The notes below the pieces were generated by a model that searched no databases, had not been told where the DNA came from, and saw only the letters and a program-made list of their open reading frames with translations. Source: Nocardioides terrigena (GTDB taxonomy: Bacteria; Actinomycetota; Actinomycetes; Propionibacteriales; Nocardioidaceae). From it: a stretch of DNA of 64,000 nucleotides. Positions 1 to 9,356 of this stretch are shown here, piece by piece (within the stretch, counting starts at the first letter, position 1; the number at the start of each line of letters is the position of its first letter). The position numbers and the translations under genes were made by a program. Location: contig NZ_PZYY01000004.1 of NCBI RefSeq assembly GCF_003047265.1, forward strand, positions 62,001 to 126,000, written 5' to 3'.

Positions 1-635
1 TGGTGCGCGGAGACCAAGCCAGCGACGCCCTCCTGCCGCCCGGGGGCATGGTGTCCTGCGGCGTAGCCGAGGAGGGAGGAGCAGAACGGCTCGTTGAGCG
101 TCGTCCAGGTGGGCACCCGGTCGCCGAGGACGTCGTACACGCTCATCGCGTAGTCGCGGAAGCGGAACGACGTGTCGCGGTTGGTCCAGCCGCCCGCGTC
201 CTCGAGGGCCTGCGGGAGGTCCCAGTGGTAGAGCGTCAGCCAGGGCGCGACACCCTGCGCGAGCAGCTCGTCGACGAGCCGGTCGTAGAACGCGAGGCCG
301 GCGCGGTTGACCGGCCCGCCGTCCGGGCGCACCCGGGGCCAGGCGACGGAGAAGCGGTACGACGCCACCTCGAGCTCGCGCAGCAGCGCGACGTCGTCGG
401 GCATCCGGTGGTAGTGGTCGCAGGCCACGTCGCCGGTGTCGGCGTTCATCACCGCACCGGGGGTGTGGGAGAACGTGTCCCAGATCGACGGGGTGCGACC
501 GTCCTCGGCCACCGCGCCCTCGATCTGGTACGACGCGGTCGCGACGCCCCAGACGAAGCCGTCGGGGAAGCGGGCGGACAGGTCGGGAGCGGTGACCGTG
601 CTCCCGGCCGGGGTGAGAGTGCGTTGGACGGTCAT
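1..635 (-). CDS. bglC: GH1 beta-glucosidase (3' end outside window)
   Basis: Glycoside hydrolase family 1 enzyme, expected to split cellobiose and short cello-oligosaccharides to glucose in the cytoplasm. The 211 visible residues begin with the GH1 signature region ([18 protein letters not shown], about residues 24-41). They include the conserved YHWDLPQ segment and, near residue 187, the TLNEP motif carrying the acid/base glutamate. The nucleophile region lies beyond the window edge, so completeness cannot be judged. The ATG overlaps the stop of the upstream permease by 4 bases (ATGA), so it is the last visible gene of the sugar transporter operon. The symbol follows the Streptomyces cebEFG-bglC arrangement; that assignment is inference from context. 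Confidence 0.9.
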   Translation of the reverse strand, partial: MTVQRTLTPAGSTVTAPDLSARFPDGFVWGVATASYQIEGAVAEDGRTPSIWDTFSHTPGAVMNADTGDVACDHYHRMPDDVALLRELEVASYRFSVAWPRVRPDGGPVNRAGLAFYDRLVDELLAQGVAPWLTLYHWDLPQALEDAGGWTNRDTSFRFRDYAMSVYDVLGDRVPTWTTLNEPFCSSLLGYAAGHHAPGRQEGVAGLVSAH

Positions 636-1450
636 CCCTTGACTGCTCCTTGCATGATGCCGGCGACGAGCTGCCGGCCGGTGAGGACGAAGAGGACCAG
701 CAGCGGGATCGTGGAGATCGCGGCGCCGGCGAGGACGAGGCTGTAGTCGACGTAGTAGCCGCTCTGCAGCTGCTGGAGGGCGATCTGGACCGTCGGGTTG
801 CTGGCCGGCAGCACGATCAGCGGCCAGAAGAAGTCGGTCCAGGTGGCCATGAAGGTGAAGAGCCAGAGGATGGCCGCGGCCGGGCGGGCCGCCGGCAGCG
901 CGACGTTCCAGAAGGTGCGGAGCATCGAGCACCCGTCCACCCGGGCGGCCTCGATGAGCTCGTCGGGCACGGCGTCGATGAGGTACTGCCGCATGAAGAA
1001 GACGCCGAAGGCGGTGACCATGCCCGGCACGATCAGCGCCCACATCGAGCCGACCCAGCCGAGCTCGGCCATCACGATGAAGAGCGGGATCACGCCGAGC
1101 TGGGTGGGCACCGCCAGGGTGGCGACGACGAACACGAGCAGCGCTGTGCGTCCCTTGAAGGCGAGCTTGGCGAACGCGAAGCCGGCCAGCGTGGAGAAGA
1201 ACACCACCGACGTGGCGACCGTCGTGGAGACGAGCAGGCTGTTGCCCAGCGCCTTCCAGAACGGCACGGCCTCGAAGGCGCGCTGCGCGTTCTCGAAGAA
1301 GTGGCCGCCGGGCAGCAGCGGGGGGACCCGCTCGGTCAGCACGTCACGGCTGTGCGAGCCGACGAGGAACGACCAGTAGAGGGGGAGGCACGAGCCCAGC
1401 ACGAAGGCGGTGAGCAGCCCGTAGACGAGGAAGCCTGGACGACGGTTCAT
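632..1450 (-). CDS. cebG: sugar ABC transporter permease, CebG/MalG type
   Basis: Inner-membrane permease subunit of 272 residues, the usual size for the MalG/CebG side of carbohydrate importers. Six hydrophobic segments are readable, the first at residues 8-28. The cytoplasmic EAA loop ([20 protein letters not shown]) that docks onto the ATPase is present around residues 165-185. The frame stays open far upstream, but that part is an out-of-frame reading of the preceding permease. The start MNRRPGF is chosen because its ATG overlaps the upstream stop (ATGA) and leads straight into the first membrane segment. Its own stop overlaps the start of the GH1 gene, implying translational coupling. 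Substrate (cellobiose/cellotriose) is inferred from the operators and the glucosidase. Confidence 0.92.
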   Translation of the reverse strand: MNRRPGFLVYGLLTAFVLGSCLPLYWSFLVGSHSRDVLTERVPPLLPGGHFFENAQRAFEAVPFWKALGNSLLVSTTVATSVVFFSTLAGFAFAKLAFKGRTALLVFVVATLAVPTQLGVIPLFIVMAELGWVGSMWALIVPGMVTAFGVFFMRQYLIDAVPDELIEAARVDGCSMLRTFWNVALPAARPAAAILWLFTFMATWTDFFWPLIVLPASNPTVQIALQQLQSGYYVDYSLVLAGAAISTIPLLVLFVLTGRQLVAGIMQGAVKG

Positions 1451-2466
1451 CGACGGCCTCCCAGGGCCCCGACCCGGCGGCTGACCACCAGGTTGACGAG
1501 TGCGAAGACGATGATGATGAGGAAGAGCAGCCAGGCCACGGCCGAGGCCATGCCCAGGTCGCGGACCCGCCAGCCGAGCTCCCAGAGGTACATCGTCAGG
1601 GTCTGGTACTGCCGGTCCGAGCCGCCGAGGCCCTGGGTGTCGAAGAGCCGCGGCTCGGCGAAGATCTGCAGCCCGCCGATCGTCGACGTGATGATCACGA
1701 AGAGCAGCGTGGGCCGGATCATCGGCAGCGTGATGGAGAGGAACTGCCGCACCCGGCCGGCCCCGTCGAGGCACGCCGACTCGTAGAGCTCGCGCGGCAC
1801 CGCCTGCATGGCCGCCAGGAAGATGAGCGCGTTGTAGCCGGTCCAGCGCCAGTTGACCATCGAGGCGATGGCGACGTGGCTGGCCAGGGTGTCGACGTGC
1901 CACCGGATGGGGTCGAGCCCGATGGCCTGCAGCCCCTCGTTGACCAGGCCGTAGCGGTCACCGAAGACGTTGCCGAAGATCAGCGCCACCGCGGCCGGGG
2001 CGACCACGAAGGGGATGAGCACGCTCATCCGCCACAGGGTCCGACCGCGCAGCTGGGTGTCCAGCAGCGCCGCGAGGACCAGGGCGATGACCACCTGCGG
2101 CACCGAGGACAGCACGAAGATGCTGACGGTGTTGCGCAGGGCGTTCCAGAAGTAGCGGTCCTCGATCACCCGGGCGTAGTTGTCGAGCCCGATGAAGTCG
2201 CCCTGGCCGCTGAGCAGTCCCCACTGGTGCACGGATACCCAGGCGGTGTAGCCGAGCGGGAACATGCCCACCAGCAGGAAGAGCACGAAGAACGGCGAGA
2301 TGTAGAGGTACGGCGACAGCCGGGTGTCCCACCGGGAGAGCCGGCGCCGCCACGGGGACGGGCGGCGCCTCCGGAGCGAGGGCCTGGCCCCCGCCGGGGA
2401 CGTGGTGGCCCCGACAGGGTCACCGCCGTCCCCGACGGGCTTCACGGCAGGAGAGTCCAGCGTCAT
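1447..2466 (-). CDS. cebF: sugar ABC transporter permease, CebF/MalF type
   Basis: First permease subunit, 339 residues. It has a polar, Arg/Pro-rich cytoplasmic N-terminus of about 50 residues, then membrane segments starting at YLYISPFFVLFLLVGMFPLG. The EAA-type loop (ESACLDGAGRVRQFLSITLP) is seen around residues 225-245. With the next gene it would form the heterodimeric membrane channel of a CUT1-family oligosaccharide importer. The ATG lies 9 bases after the stop of the binding-protein gene, in the same direction, and the stop overlaps the next start. The family call is firm; the substrate is inferred from the neighbouring glucosidase and CebR-like operators. Confidence 0.92.
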   Translation of the reverse strand: MTLDSPAVKPVGDGGDPVGATTSPAGARPSLRRRRPSPWRRRLSRWDTRLSPYLYISPFFVLFLLVGMFPLGYTAWVSVHQWGLLSGQGDFIGLDNYARVIEDRYFWNALRNTVSIFVLSSVPQVVIALVLAALLDTQLRGRTLWRMSVLIPFVVAPAAVALIFGNVFGDRYGLVNEGLQAIGLDPIRWHVDTLASHVAIASMVNWRWTGYNALIFLAAMQAVPRELYESACLDGAGRVRQFLSITLPMIRPTLLFVIITSTIGGLQIFAEPRLFDTQGLGGSDRQYQTLTMYLWELGWRVRDLGMASAVAWLLFLIIIVFALVNLVVSRRVGALGGRR

Positions 2467-2475
2467 GGTGGAGGG

Positions 2476-3756
2476 TCAGCCCAACCGCTCGACGTCGGCC
2501 AGGAAGGACTGCCAGGCCTCGTCGGCCGACTCCTTGCCCTCGTCCACGCGCTGGATGGCCTGCTGGAACGCGGTGTTGATGTCGGCGAACTTCGGACCCT
2601 TGTGGGGGATGAACTCGATCGCCTCGGCGCGCTCGGCCAGGATCTGCCCGGTCGGTGCGTCGTTGAAGAACGCGTTGGTGCTCTCGAGCAGCACCGGGTC
2701 GGCGAGCGCGTCGTTCTGGCTCGGGAAGGTGCCCTTCGCCTCGAACGCCTTGATCTGCTGCTCCGGAGCGGTCAGCCACTCGGCCAGGGCCTGGGCCTCC
2801 TCCGGGTGCTCACCCTGCACCGGGACGGTGAGGTAGGAGCCGCCCCAGAGTCCGGCGCCACCGGGGAAGGCGTTGGCGATGTCCCAGCCCTCGACGCCCT
2901 CGGCGTTGCCCTCGATCACGCCGAGCATCCAGCCGGGGCACGCCATCGTGGCGAAGCCGTCGTTCTGGAAGGTCGCGGTCCAGTCCTCGCTCCACTGCAC
3001 GAGCCTGGTGGACAGCCCCTCGTCGGCCAGCGAGGTCACGGTGTCGAAGACCTCCTTGACCTCGGGGTTGTCGGCCGCGATGACGGTGTTGTCCTGGTCC
3101 TCGAAGGAGTACTCCACCTGATTGATCATCGCCTGCGCGGTGGCGCCCGAGGCGTCGTACCACGCGACGTCCGGGACCTTCTTGACGAAGTCGCGGCCGG
3201 CCTGGAAGTAGTCGTCCCAGCTCGTGAAGAGCTTGGCCACCTCCTCGCGGTCGGTCGGCATCCCGGCCTTCTCGAAGAGATCGGCGCGGTAGCAGATGCC
3301 CTCCGGGCCGATGTCGGTGCCGTAGCCGATCAGCGCACCGTCCTCGGTGGTGGCGGCCTCGGTCTTCCAGTCGAGCCAGCGGCCCTCGACCTCGGGGTCG
3401 GAGAGGTCGACGAACGCGTCGGACTCCTCCATGAGCGCGGCCAGCCAGTCGACCTCGATGGCCTCGATGTCGGAGAGGCCCGAGCCGGCCGCCAGCTTGG
3501 TGTAGAGGTTGTCCTGGTGCTCGTTGGCCGTACCGGCCTTCTTCTGCTCCACCACCACCTCGTCCTGCATCGCGTTGTACTCCTCGATGAGCTCCTCGTA
3601 ACCGAACTCGTTGAAGGTCGCGACGGTCAGCTTGATCTTGCCGTCCTCGGACGCTCCTTCGGAGTCGCCGCCGCAAGCGGCAGCCGTCATCGTGAGAGTG
3701 AGCGCCATCAGGGCGCCCGTGACGAGCCGTGCTCGTCGAGTGTTCGGTGTGTGCAC
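2476..3756 (-). CDS. cebE: extracellular sugar-binding lipoprotein, CebE-like
   Basis: Solute-binding protein of a CUT1 sugar importer, about 426 residues, lipid-anchored outside the membrane. It starts with a signal peptide (basic RRAR, then a hydrophobic stretch) ending in TAAAC, a serviceable though not canonical lipobox, followed by an acidic linker (GGDSEGASEDGK). The body has the usual periplasmic-binding-protein fold features for the family. The frame is open to an ATG at 3843, but I choose the GTG at 3756: an AGGAG sequence lies 7 bases upstream and the longer form would bury the signal peptide and cross the operator. A CebR-like site lies about 70-90 bases upstream. Substrate, probably cellobiose or cellotriose, is inference. 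Confidence 0.88.
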   Translation of the reverse strand: MHTPNTRRARLVTGALMALTLTMTAAACGGDSEGASEDGKIKLTVATFNEFGYEELIEEYNAMQDEVVVEQKKAGTANEHQDNLYTKLAAGSGLSDIEAIEVDWLAALMEESDAFVDLSDPEVEGRWLDWKTEAATTEDGALIGYGTDIGPEGICYRADLFEKAGMPTDREEVAKLFTSWDDYFQAGRDFVKKVPDVAWYDASGATAQAMINQVEYSFEDQDNTVIAADNPEVKEVFDTVTSLADEGLSTRLVQWSEDWTATFQNDGFATMACPGWMLGVIEGNAEGVEGWDIANAFPGGAGLWGGSYLTVPVQGEHPEEAQALAEWLTAPEQQIKAFEAKGTFPSQNDALADPVLLESTNAFFNDAPTGQILAERAEAIEFIPHKGPKFADINTAFQQAIQRVDEGKESADEAWQSFLADVERLG

Positions 3757-3822
3757 CACTGCTCTCCTGCCGTCCTGCGGGGACGCCGGACGGGTGTCCG
3801 GCTGGGTCGTCGGTTCGGGGTG

Positions 3823-3843
3823 AAAGTGTGAGAGCGCTTCCAC
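3823..3843. promoter_or_regulatory. CebR-like operator upstream of cebE
   Basis: The 14-base core TGAGAGCGCTTCCA (3829-3842) is an imperfect palindrome around AGC|GCT. It closely resembles the CebR (LacI family) consensus TGGGAGCGCTCCCA known from Streptomyces. A 21-base stretch here is repeated exactly at 3912-3932 in front of the divergent ATPase gene. It lies in the 5' region of the binding-protein gene, where a repressor would block transcription until cellobiose is present. No LacI-family gene is in the window, so the regulator is inferred. Confidence 0.8.
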
Positions 3844-3911
3844 ACCGGCCTGCGGATCACCATGACATCGGTCACACCGTCTGTCAACGGGCCGCTAGAT
3901 CACGGTTCGGC

Positions 3912-3932
3912 AAAGTGTGAGAGCGCTTCCAC
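3912..3932. promoter_or_regulatory. CebR-like operator upstream of msiK-type ATPase
   Basis: Second, identical 21-base copy of the LacI-family site (core 3918-3931). It is 82 bases upstream of the ATPase start and 89 bases from the first copy. Two exact copies within one divergent promoter region suggest co-repression of the transporter operon and its ATPase by one regulator, possibly with looping between sites. The regulator itself is not in the window. Confidence 0.8.
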
Positions 3933-4013
3933 TAGACGCGTACGCCGAGGCGTCGTACGGTGATGGCCAACCCCGGCCGCCCGTGCGTCGGGAGGTTGGA
4001 CGGAGGGACCCCC

Positions 4014-5108
<1,095 letters not shown>

Positions 5109-5140
5109 GGCCCGCCGGGTCGTCCAGGGCCGGTGAGGGC

Positions 5141-5226
5141 GAGCACAACGAAGGCAGTTCGATCGCCGATACCCGGCCGGCACGCTCAGCACCGCCCGAC
5201 CGGCCACGAACTGCCTCGTTCGTGCC
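5141..5226. repeat. intergenic palindromic repeat, copy A
   Basis: An inverted repeat fills the gap between two convergent genes. The left arm is 5141-5161 and the right arm 5207-5226, with cores AGGCAGTTCG and CGAACTGCCT, separated by about 45 bases. The same architecture, including shared spacer motifs (TCGCCG, CGCTCAGC), recurs at 61800-61882 at another convergent junction. It could act as a bidirectional terminator or be a REP-like mobile hairpin. Confidence 0.7.
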
Positions 5227-5271
5227 CGCGTCGTGCTGACGGCGTGGCGACCAGTTCCATGACGTCCGGAC

Positions 5272-6717
5272 TCAGCGGAAGGCCAGCGCCCCGTCGTCGA
5301 TGGCGCCGCGCCGGATGGTGCGCATGTCGTGGAAGTAGTTCTGCTTGAGCTTCCACGGCTCGACGTCGCCCTGCTTGGGCAGGGTGTCGATGACCCGCAG
5401 CACGTAGCCCGCCGCGAAGTCCATGAACGGCTGCTCGCCGATCGATGCGTCCGGCACCGGCACGGCAGAGCGGAGCCCGTGCGCGTCCAGGTGCGAGAGC
5501 AGCCGGCAGACGTACTCCCCCACCAGGTCGGCCTTGAGCGTCCAGGACGCGTTGGTGTATCCGATCGTGTAGGCGAGGTTGGGGATCCCGCTGAGCATCA
5601 GCGCCTTGTAGGCCATCGTCTCGGGCAGCTCGACGCGCCGGCCGTCGACGTCGAAGGTCATCCCGCCGAAGGCCTTGAGCTGCAGCCCGGTCGCGGTCAC
5701 CACGATGTCGGCCTCGAGCTCGCGCCCCGACGCCAGCCGCAGACCGGTGGGCGTGAAGGTCTCGATCGTGTCGGTGACGACCTCGGCACGACCGTCCTTG
5801 ATCACGCGGAAGAGGTCGCCGTCGGGCACCAGGCAGAGCCGCTGGTCCCACGGGTCGTACGTCGGCCTGAAGTGGGTGTCGACGTCGTACCCCTCGGGCA
5901 GCCGCTTGGCGTTCTCCTTGCGGATGAAGCCACGCATCGTCCCCGGCCGACGCCGGCTCAGCTGGAAGAGCCCGGTCGAGACGCCGACGTTCTTCCACCG
6001 GGTCGCGGCGTAGGCGAGCTTCTCGGGCAGCACCTTCTTGAGTCGCTGCGCGACCTTGTCCTCGGCGGGGAGCGAGAGGATGTACGTCGGGGAGCGCTGC
6101 AGCATGGTCACGTGACCGGCCCCCGACTCGGCCAGCGCCGGGACCAGCGTCACCGCCGTGGCACCGGAGCCGATCACGACGATCTTCTTGCCGGTGTGGT
6201 CGAGGTCCTCGGGCCAGTGCTGCGGGTGGATGACCTGCCCGTCGAAGGAGTCCTCCCCGGGGAAGTCCGGCCGGTAGCCCTGCTCGTAGTCGTAGTAGCC
6301 GGTGGTCGCCCACAGGAAGTGGCAGGTCATCTCGCTGGACTCGCCGTCGCTGTGCTCGATGGTGACCGTCCACGTCGCGGTGTCGCTGTCCCACGACGCC
6401 GCGCGGGCGTCGTACCCGTAGCGGATGTGCTCGTCGATGCCGTACTCCCGCGCGGTCTCGCGCACGTAGGCGAGGATCGACGGCCCGTCGGCGAGGGCCT
6501 TGTCGCCGCGCCACGGCTTGAAGCGGTAGCCGAGGGTGAACATGTCGGAGTCGGAGCGGATCCCGGGGTAGCGGAAGAGGTCCCACGTGCCGCCGCTGGC
6601 CGCACGCCGCTCGAGGACGGCGTACGACCGGCCGGGGTGCTCGCGGGTGAGCTGGGCCGCGGCCCCGATGCCGGACAGGCCGGCTCCGATGATGAGTACG
6701 TCGACGTGGTCGGACAT
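5272..6717 (-). CDS. FAD-dependent monooxygenase, EthA-like Baeyer-Villiger type
   Basis: Flavoprotein monooxygenase of 481 residues that inserts oxygen into ketones or oxidises sulfur/nitrogen centres using NADPH. The N-terminal FAD site is GAGLSG (residues 11-16), with a second nucleotide motif GSGATA near residue 184. The Baeyer-Villiger fingerprint reads FDGQVIHPQHWP, matching FxGxxxHxxxWP. Length and the sequence order resemble mycobacterial EthA rather than the longer cyclohexanone monooxygenases. The gene is followed by the repeat at 5141-5226 and preceded by the GATase gene (gap 29 bases), so it may be at the end of the same transcription unit. Natural substrate unknown. Confidence 0.88.
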   Translation of the reverse strand: MSDHVDVLIIGAGLSGIGAAAQLTREHPGRSYAVLERRAASGGTWDLFRYPGIRSDSDMFTLGYRFKPWRGDKALADGPSILAYVRETAREYGIDEHIRYGYDARAASWDSDTATWTVTIEHSDGESSEMTCHFLWATTGYYDYEQGYRPDFPGEDSFDGQVIHPQHWPEDLDHTGKKIVVIGSGATAVTLVPALAESGAGHVTMLQRSPTYILSLPAEDKVAQRLKKVLPEKLAYAATRWKNVGVSTGLFQLSRRRPGTMRGFIRKENAKRLPEGYDVDTHFRPTYDPWDQRLCLVPDGDLFRVIKDGRAEVVTDTIETFTPTGLRLASGRELEADIVVTATGLQLKAFGGMTFDVDGRRVELPETMAYKALMLSGIPNLAYTIGYTNASWTLKADLVGEYVCRLLSHLDAHGLRSAVPVPDASIGEQPFMDFAAGYVLRVIDTLPKQGDVEPWKLKQNYFHDMRTIRRGAIDDGALAFR

Positions 6718-6746
6718 GGCTCTCCTTCTCGCGGGTGGTGCCGGGT

Positions 6747-7481
6747 CTAGGGGCGGGCGTGCAGCTCGACGAAGCGGGCCAGCAGCCGGACCGGCTCGGT
6801 GACCATGGCCTCGCGGGCGGCCGCCTTGAGGGACTCCTGCTCGTGCGGCTCGTAGTAGCCGTGCGCGCTGTAGGCGTCGATCCGGTCGCAGATCGCGACG
6901 GCGTCCAGCTCGGGGTGGAACTGGGTGGCGTAGACGTTGCGGCCGATCCGGAAGGCGTGCACCGGGCAGGTGTCGGTGGAGGCGAGGAGCACCGCGCTCC
7001 CGGGCAGGCGGGACACCGCCTCCTTGTGGCCGAGGTAGGCGTCGAACACCTCGGGCAGTGCGCCGAACAGCGGGTCCTCGGCGCCCTCGGCGCTCAGCCG
7101 GACGGGCAGCGCGCCGATGGGCTCGCCGTACGTCCGGTCCACGGTGCCGCCGTCGAGGGTGCCGAGCACGCCGATGCCGTAGCAGGCGCCGAGGAAGGGG
7201 AAGTCGAGCTCGACCACGCGGATCGCCAGGTCGTTGAGCTCGGCCTCGACGCGGCGCTGCACGGGCGACTTCGCGTCGTCGGGGTCGGAGACGTTGAAGG
7301 GGCCGCCGCCGAGGATGATCCCGGACAGGTCCTCGAGCTCGATCCAGCCCAGGGGCGAGGCCTCGAGCCGGATGCGCACGAGCTCGTCGGGGCGCAGCCC
7401 GGTGCCGGCGAGGACGGCGTCGTACTCCTGCTGGGCGACGTCGTCCTCGGCGCGGGTGCCGAGGAAGAGGAAGGGTTTCAT
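6747..7481 (-). CDS. class I glutamine amidotransferase-like protein
   Basis: Protein of 244 residues with a complete class I GATase catalytic set: Cys100 in FLGACYGIG, and His189/Glu191 in QFHPEL. Enzymes of this fold release ammonia from glutamine, or act on glutamyl amides, usually alone or beside a synthetase. The frame extends upstream, but that part shadows the CoA-transferase gene; the ATG at 7481 lies 5 bases beyond the upstream stop. Pairing with an alpha-methylacyl-CoA racemase is unusual, as no amination partner is visible. Its role is unassigned; peptide or amide degradation is as likely as biosynthesis. Confidence 0.82.
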   Translation of the reverse strand: MKPFLFLGTRAEDDVAQQEYDAVLAGTGLRPDELVRIRLEASPLGWIELEDLSGIILGGGPFNVSDPDDAKSPVQRRVEAELNDLAIRVVELDFPFLGACYGIGVLGTLDGGTVDRTYGEPIGALPVRLSAEGAEDPLFGALPEVFDAYLGHKEAVSRLPGSAVLLASTDTCPVHAFRIGRNVYATQFHPELDAVAICDRIDAYSAHGYYEPHEQESLKAAAREAMVTEPVRLLARFVELHARP

Positions 7482-7486
7482 CGTGC

Positions 7487-8647
7487 TCAGTCCTCGTGCG
7501 GGGCCTGGGTCGCGGCGCCGCTGGCCAGGAGCGCGTCGACGTCGTCGATGCCCCAGGCGGTGAGCGCCTCGCGGGTGTGGGCGCCGGGTCCCCCGGGCGC
7601 GGTGCCGAGCGTTGCAGGGGTGCGGGAGAAGCGCGGCGCGGGGGCGGGCTGGGTGATCCCGTCCCGCTCGACGAAGGTGCCGCGGGCGGCCAGGTGCGGG
7701 TGGTGCGGGGCGTCGGCGAGAGGTACGACGGGCGCGACGCAGGCCTCCGTGCCGTCGAAGAGCGCGCTCCACTCCGCCTGGGTGCGCTCCTTGAACCTCG
7801 CGGTGAGCGCCTCCCGGATCGCCGGGAAGTTGCCGGGATCGTCGCGGTCGGGCAGGTCGAGCTCGAGGAGGCGGACCAGCTCGGCGTAGAACTGCGGCTC
7901 CAGCGGGCCGACGCTCATGTGCCGGCCGTCGGCCGTCTCGTAGAGGTCGTAGTAGGGCGTGCCGCCGTCGAGCAGGCCGGACGCGCGGCGACCGGTGTCG
8001 AGGCCGAGCGCGGCGAAGGTGCTGGCCATCGCGTTGAGGTGGGCGGTGCCGTCGACGATCGCGGCGTCCACGACCTGGCCCTGGCCACTCACCTTCGCCT
8101 CGAGGAGCGCGGCGAGGATGCCGATGACGAGGTAGGTCGAACCGCCACCGAAGTCGCCGACCAGGTTGGTCGGGAAGTGCGGGCGCGCCGGGTCCTGGCC
8201 GAGGCCGTGGAGGGCGCCGGTGATGGCGACGTAGTTCATGTCGTGGCCGGCGGTGCGGGCCCACGGACCGTCCTGGCCCCAGCCGGTCATCCGGCCGTAG
8301 ACCAGCCGCGGGTTGCGCGCGAGGCACTCGTCGGGCCCGAGGCCGAGGCGCTCGATGGCGCCGGGGCGCATCCCCTCGACGAGCACGTCTGCCTGCTCGA
8401 CCAGGTCAAGGACGGTGGCCACGGCGTCGGGGTGTTTGAGGTCGAGCGCGACGCTCGGGCGGCCGCGGGTGAGCACGTCGTGGCGCCCGGCGCCGAGCAT
8501 GTCGCCGCCCTTGCGGTCGATCCGGATCACGTCGGCGCCGAGGTCGGCCAGGATCATGCACGCATGCGGCCCGGGGCCGATGCCGGCGATCTCAACGACC
8601 TTGACGCCCCGCAGCGGACCCGTCCCCTGCCCGAGTGGCTCGCTCAT
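7487..8647 (-). CDS. mcr: alpha-methylacyl-CoA racemase
   Basis: Class III CoA-transferase family protein of 386 residues, closely resembling mycobacterial MCR. It interconverts (R)- and (S)-2-methylacyl-CoA so branched fatty acids or sterol side chains can enter beta-oxidation. The conserved start VVEIAGIGPGPH is present. The catalytic pair is visible as His135 (in AGHDMNY) and Asp165 (in NLVGDFGGG), 30 residues apart as in the M. tuberculosis enzyme (His126/Asp156). It is about 25 residues longer than that enzyme, mostly at the C-terminus. It is divergent from the padR-fadH operon across an 85-base region holding a candidate PadR operator, so the two units probably form one acyl-CoA catabolic module. 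Confidence 0.9.
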   Translation of the reverse strand: MSEPLGQGTGPLRGVKVVEIAGIGPGPHACMILADLGADVIRIDRKGGDMLGAGRHDVLTRGRPSVALDLKHPDAVATVLDLVEQADVLVEGMRPGAIERLGLGPDECLARNPRLVYGRMTGWGQDGPWARTAGHDMNYVAITGALHGLGQDPARPHFPTNLVGDFGGGSTYLVIGILAALLEAKVSGQGQVVDAAIVDGTAHLNAMASTFAALGLDTGRRASGLLDGGTPYYDLYETADGRHMSVGPLEPQFYAELVRLLELDLPDRDDPGNFPAIREALTARFKERTQAEWSALFDGTEACVAPVVPLADAPHHPHLAARGTFVERDGITQPAPAPRFSRTPATLGTAPGGPGAHTREALTAWGIDDVDALLASGAATQAPHED

Positions 8648-8697
8648 GCGCCGATCATGACAGAACTGGTGTCAGCGTCGTGCGGGTCACACGCCCT

Positions 8698-8711
8698 TGC
8701 AACTCGTTGCA
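8698..8711. promoter_or_regulatory. candidate PadR operator
   Basis: The sequence TGCAACTCGTTGCA is an inverted repeat with 5-base arms and a 4-base spacer. It is centred in the divergent region between the racemase gene and padR, 22 bases upstream of the padR start. Position and symmetry suit a dimeric winged-helix regulator controlling both units. This is inference; no second copy is in the window. Confidence 0.5.
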
Positions 8712-8732
8712 TAGGTCTGCCACGATCCTCCG

Positions 8733-9356
8733 GTGGCCCTCGAACACGCGCTCCTCGTCGCCCTGCGCGAGCAGCCCGCGGCCGGCCTCGACCTCGCGCG
8801 GCGCTTCGAGAAGTCGATCGGCTTCTTCTGGCACGCCACCCACCAGCAGATCTACCGCGTCCTCGCCCGCATGGAGGGCGACGGCTGGGTCACCGTCGAG
8901 ACCGTCGGCCAGACCGGCCGCCCGGACAAGAAGGTGTACGCCGTCTCGGCCGCCGGCAGGCAGGTCCTCGCCGACTGGCTGGCCGAGCCGATGGGCTCGG
9001 AGACGTTCCGCAGCGAGCTGGCCGTCAAGCTGCGCGGGGCGTCGTACGGCGATCGCGCGACGCTGCTGCGGCACGTCGCCGACGCGCGGGCCGACCACGA
9101 GACCCGGCTGGCGCACTACCGCCAGCTGGAGGCCGCCATGCCGAGCCACGCGACCGGGCTCGAGCTCGACCAGCTGCTCGTCCTGCGCGGCGGGATCGGG
9201 CTGGAGCAGTTCTGGATCACCTGGCTCACCGACTACCTCGACGCGCACGGCTTCGAGGCCGATGGTTTCGAGGCTCGCGGTTTCGAGGCTCGCTCCGCTC
9301 GCACCTCAACCAACGCCGCTCGCACCTCAACCACCGAAGAAGAGGCACTCAGATGA
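8733..9356 (+). CDS. PadR family transcriptional regulator with repeat-derived tail
   Basis: Winged-helix regulator of 207 residues. The first ~85 residues form the PadR DNA-binding domain (IYRVLARMEGDGWV, then a wing with KKVYAVSAAGR). The helical PadR C-terminal dimerisation domain follows to about residue 170 (ITWLTDYLDAHG). After that the protein ends in a low-complexity tail (FEADGFEARGFEARSARTST and on) encoded by a tandem palindromic repeat at 9249-9335, which is not part of the family. The GTG start is favoured because the domain begins immediately. The stop overlaps the ATG of fadH (ATGA), so regulator and enzyme are translationally coupled. It likely represses this operon and the divergent racemase gene. 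Confidence 0.9.
   Translation: MALEHALLVALREQPAAGLDLARRFEKSIGFFWHATHQQIYRVLARMEGDGWVTVETVGQTGRPDKKVYAVSAAGRQVLADWLAEPMGSETFRSELAVKLRGASYGDRATLLRHVADARADHETRLAHYRQLEAAMPSHATGLELDQLLVLRGGIGLEQFWITWLTDYLDAHGFEADGFEARGFEARSARTSTNAARTSTTEEEALR
9249..9335. repeat. tandem palindromic repeat inside padR 3' end
   Basis: Two exact direct copies of GGTTTCGAGGCTCGC (9264-9278 and 9279-9293) follow a degenerate copy at 9249-9263. Then come two copies of GCTCGCACCTCAACCA-type sequence (9297-9312 and 9318-9333). The two unit types are partly complementary (GGTT/AACC, GAGG/CCTC, GCGAGC/GCTCGC), so the RNA could fold. From memory such units are common intergenic repeats in nocardioform genomes; here the repeat is translated. 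Confidence 0.7.

Noticed and set aside
3..746. open frame on the plus strand at the window start
   Set aside because: Antisense shadow of the beta-glucosidase, whose GH1 motifs are unambiguous.
7496..9352. N-terminal extension of the fadH frame
   Set aside because: The frame is open through the antisense of the racemase gene, but FadH starts naturally at 9353 with an ATGA overlap.
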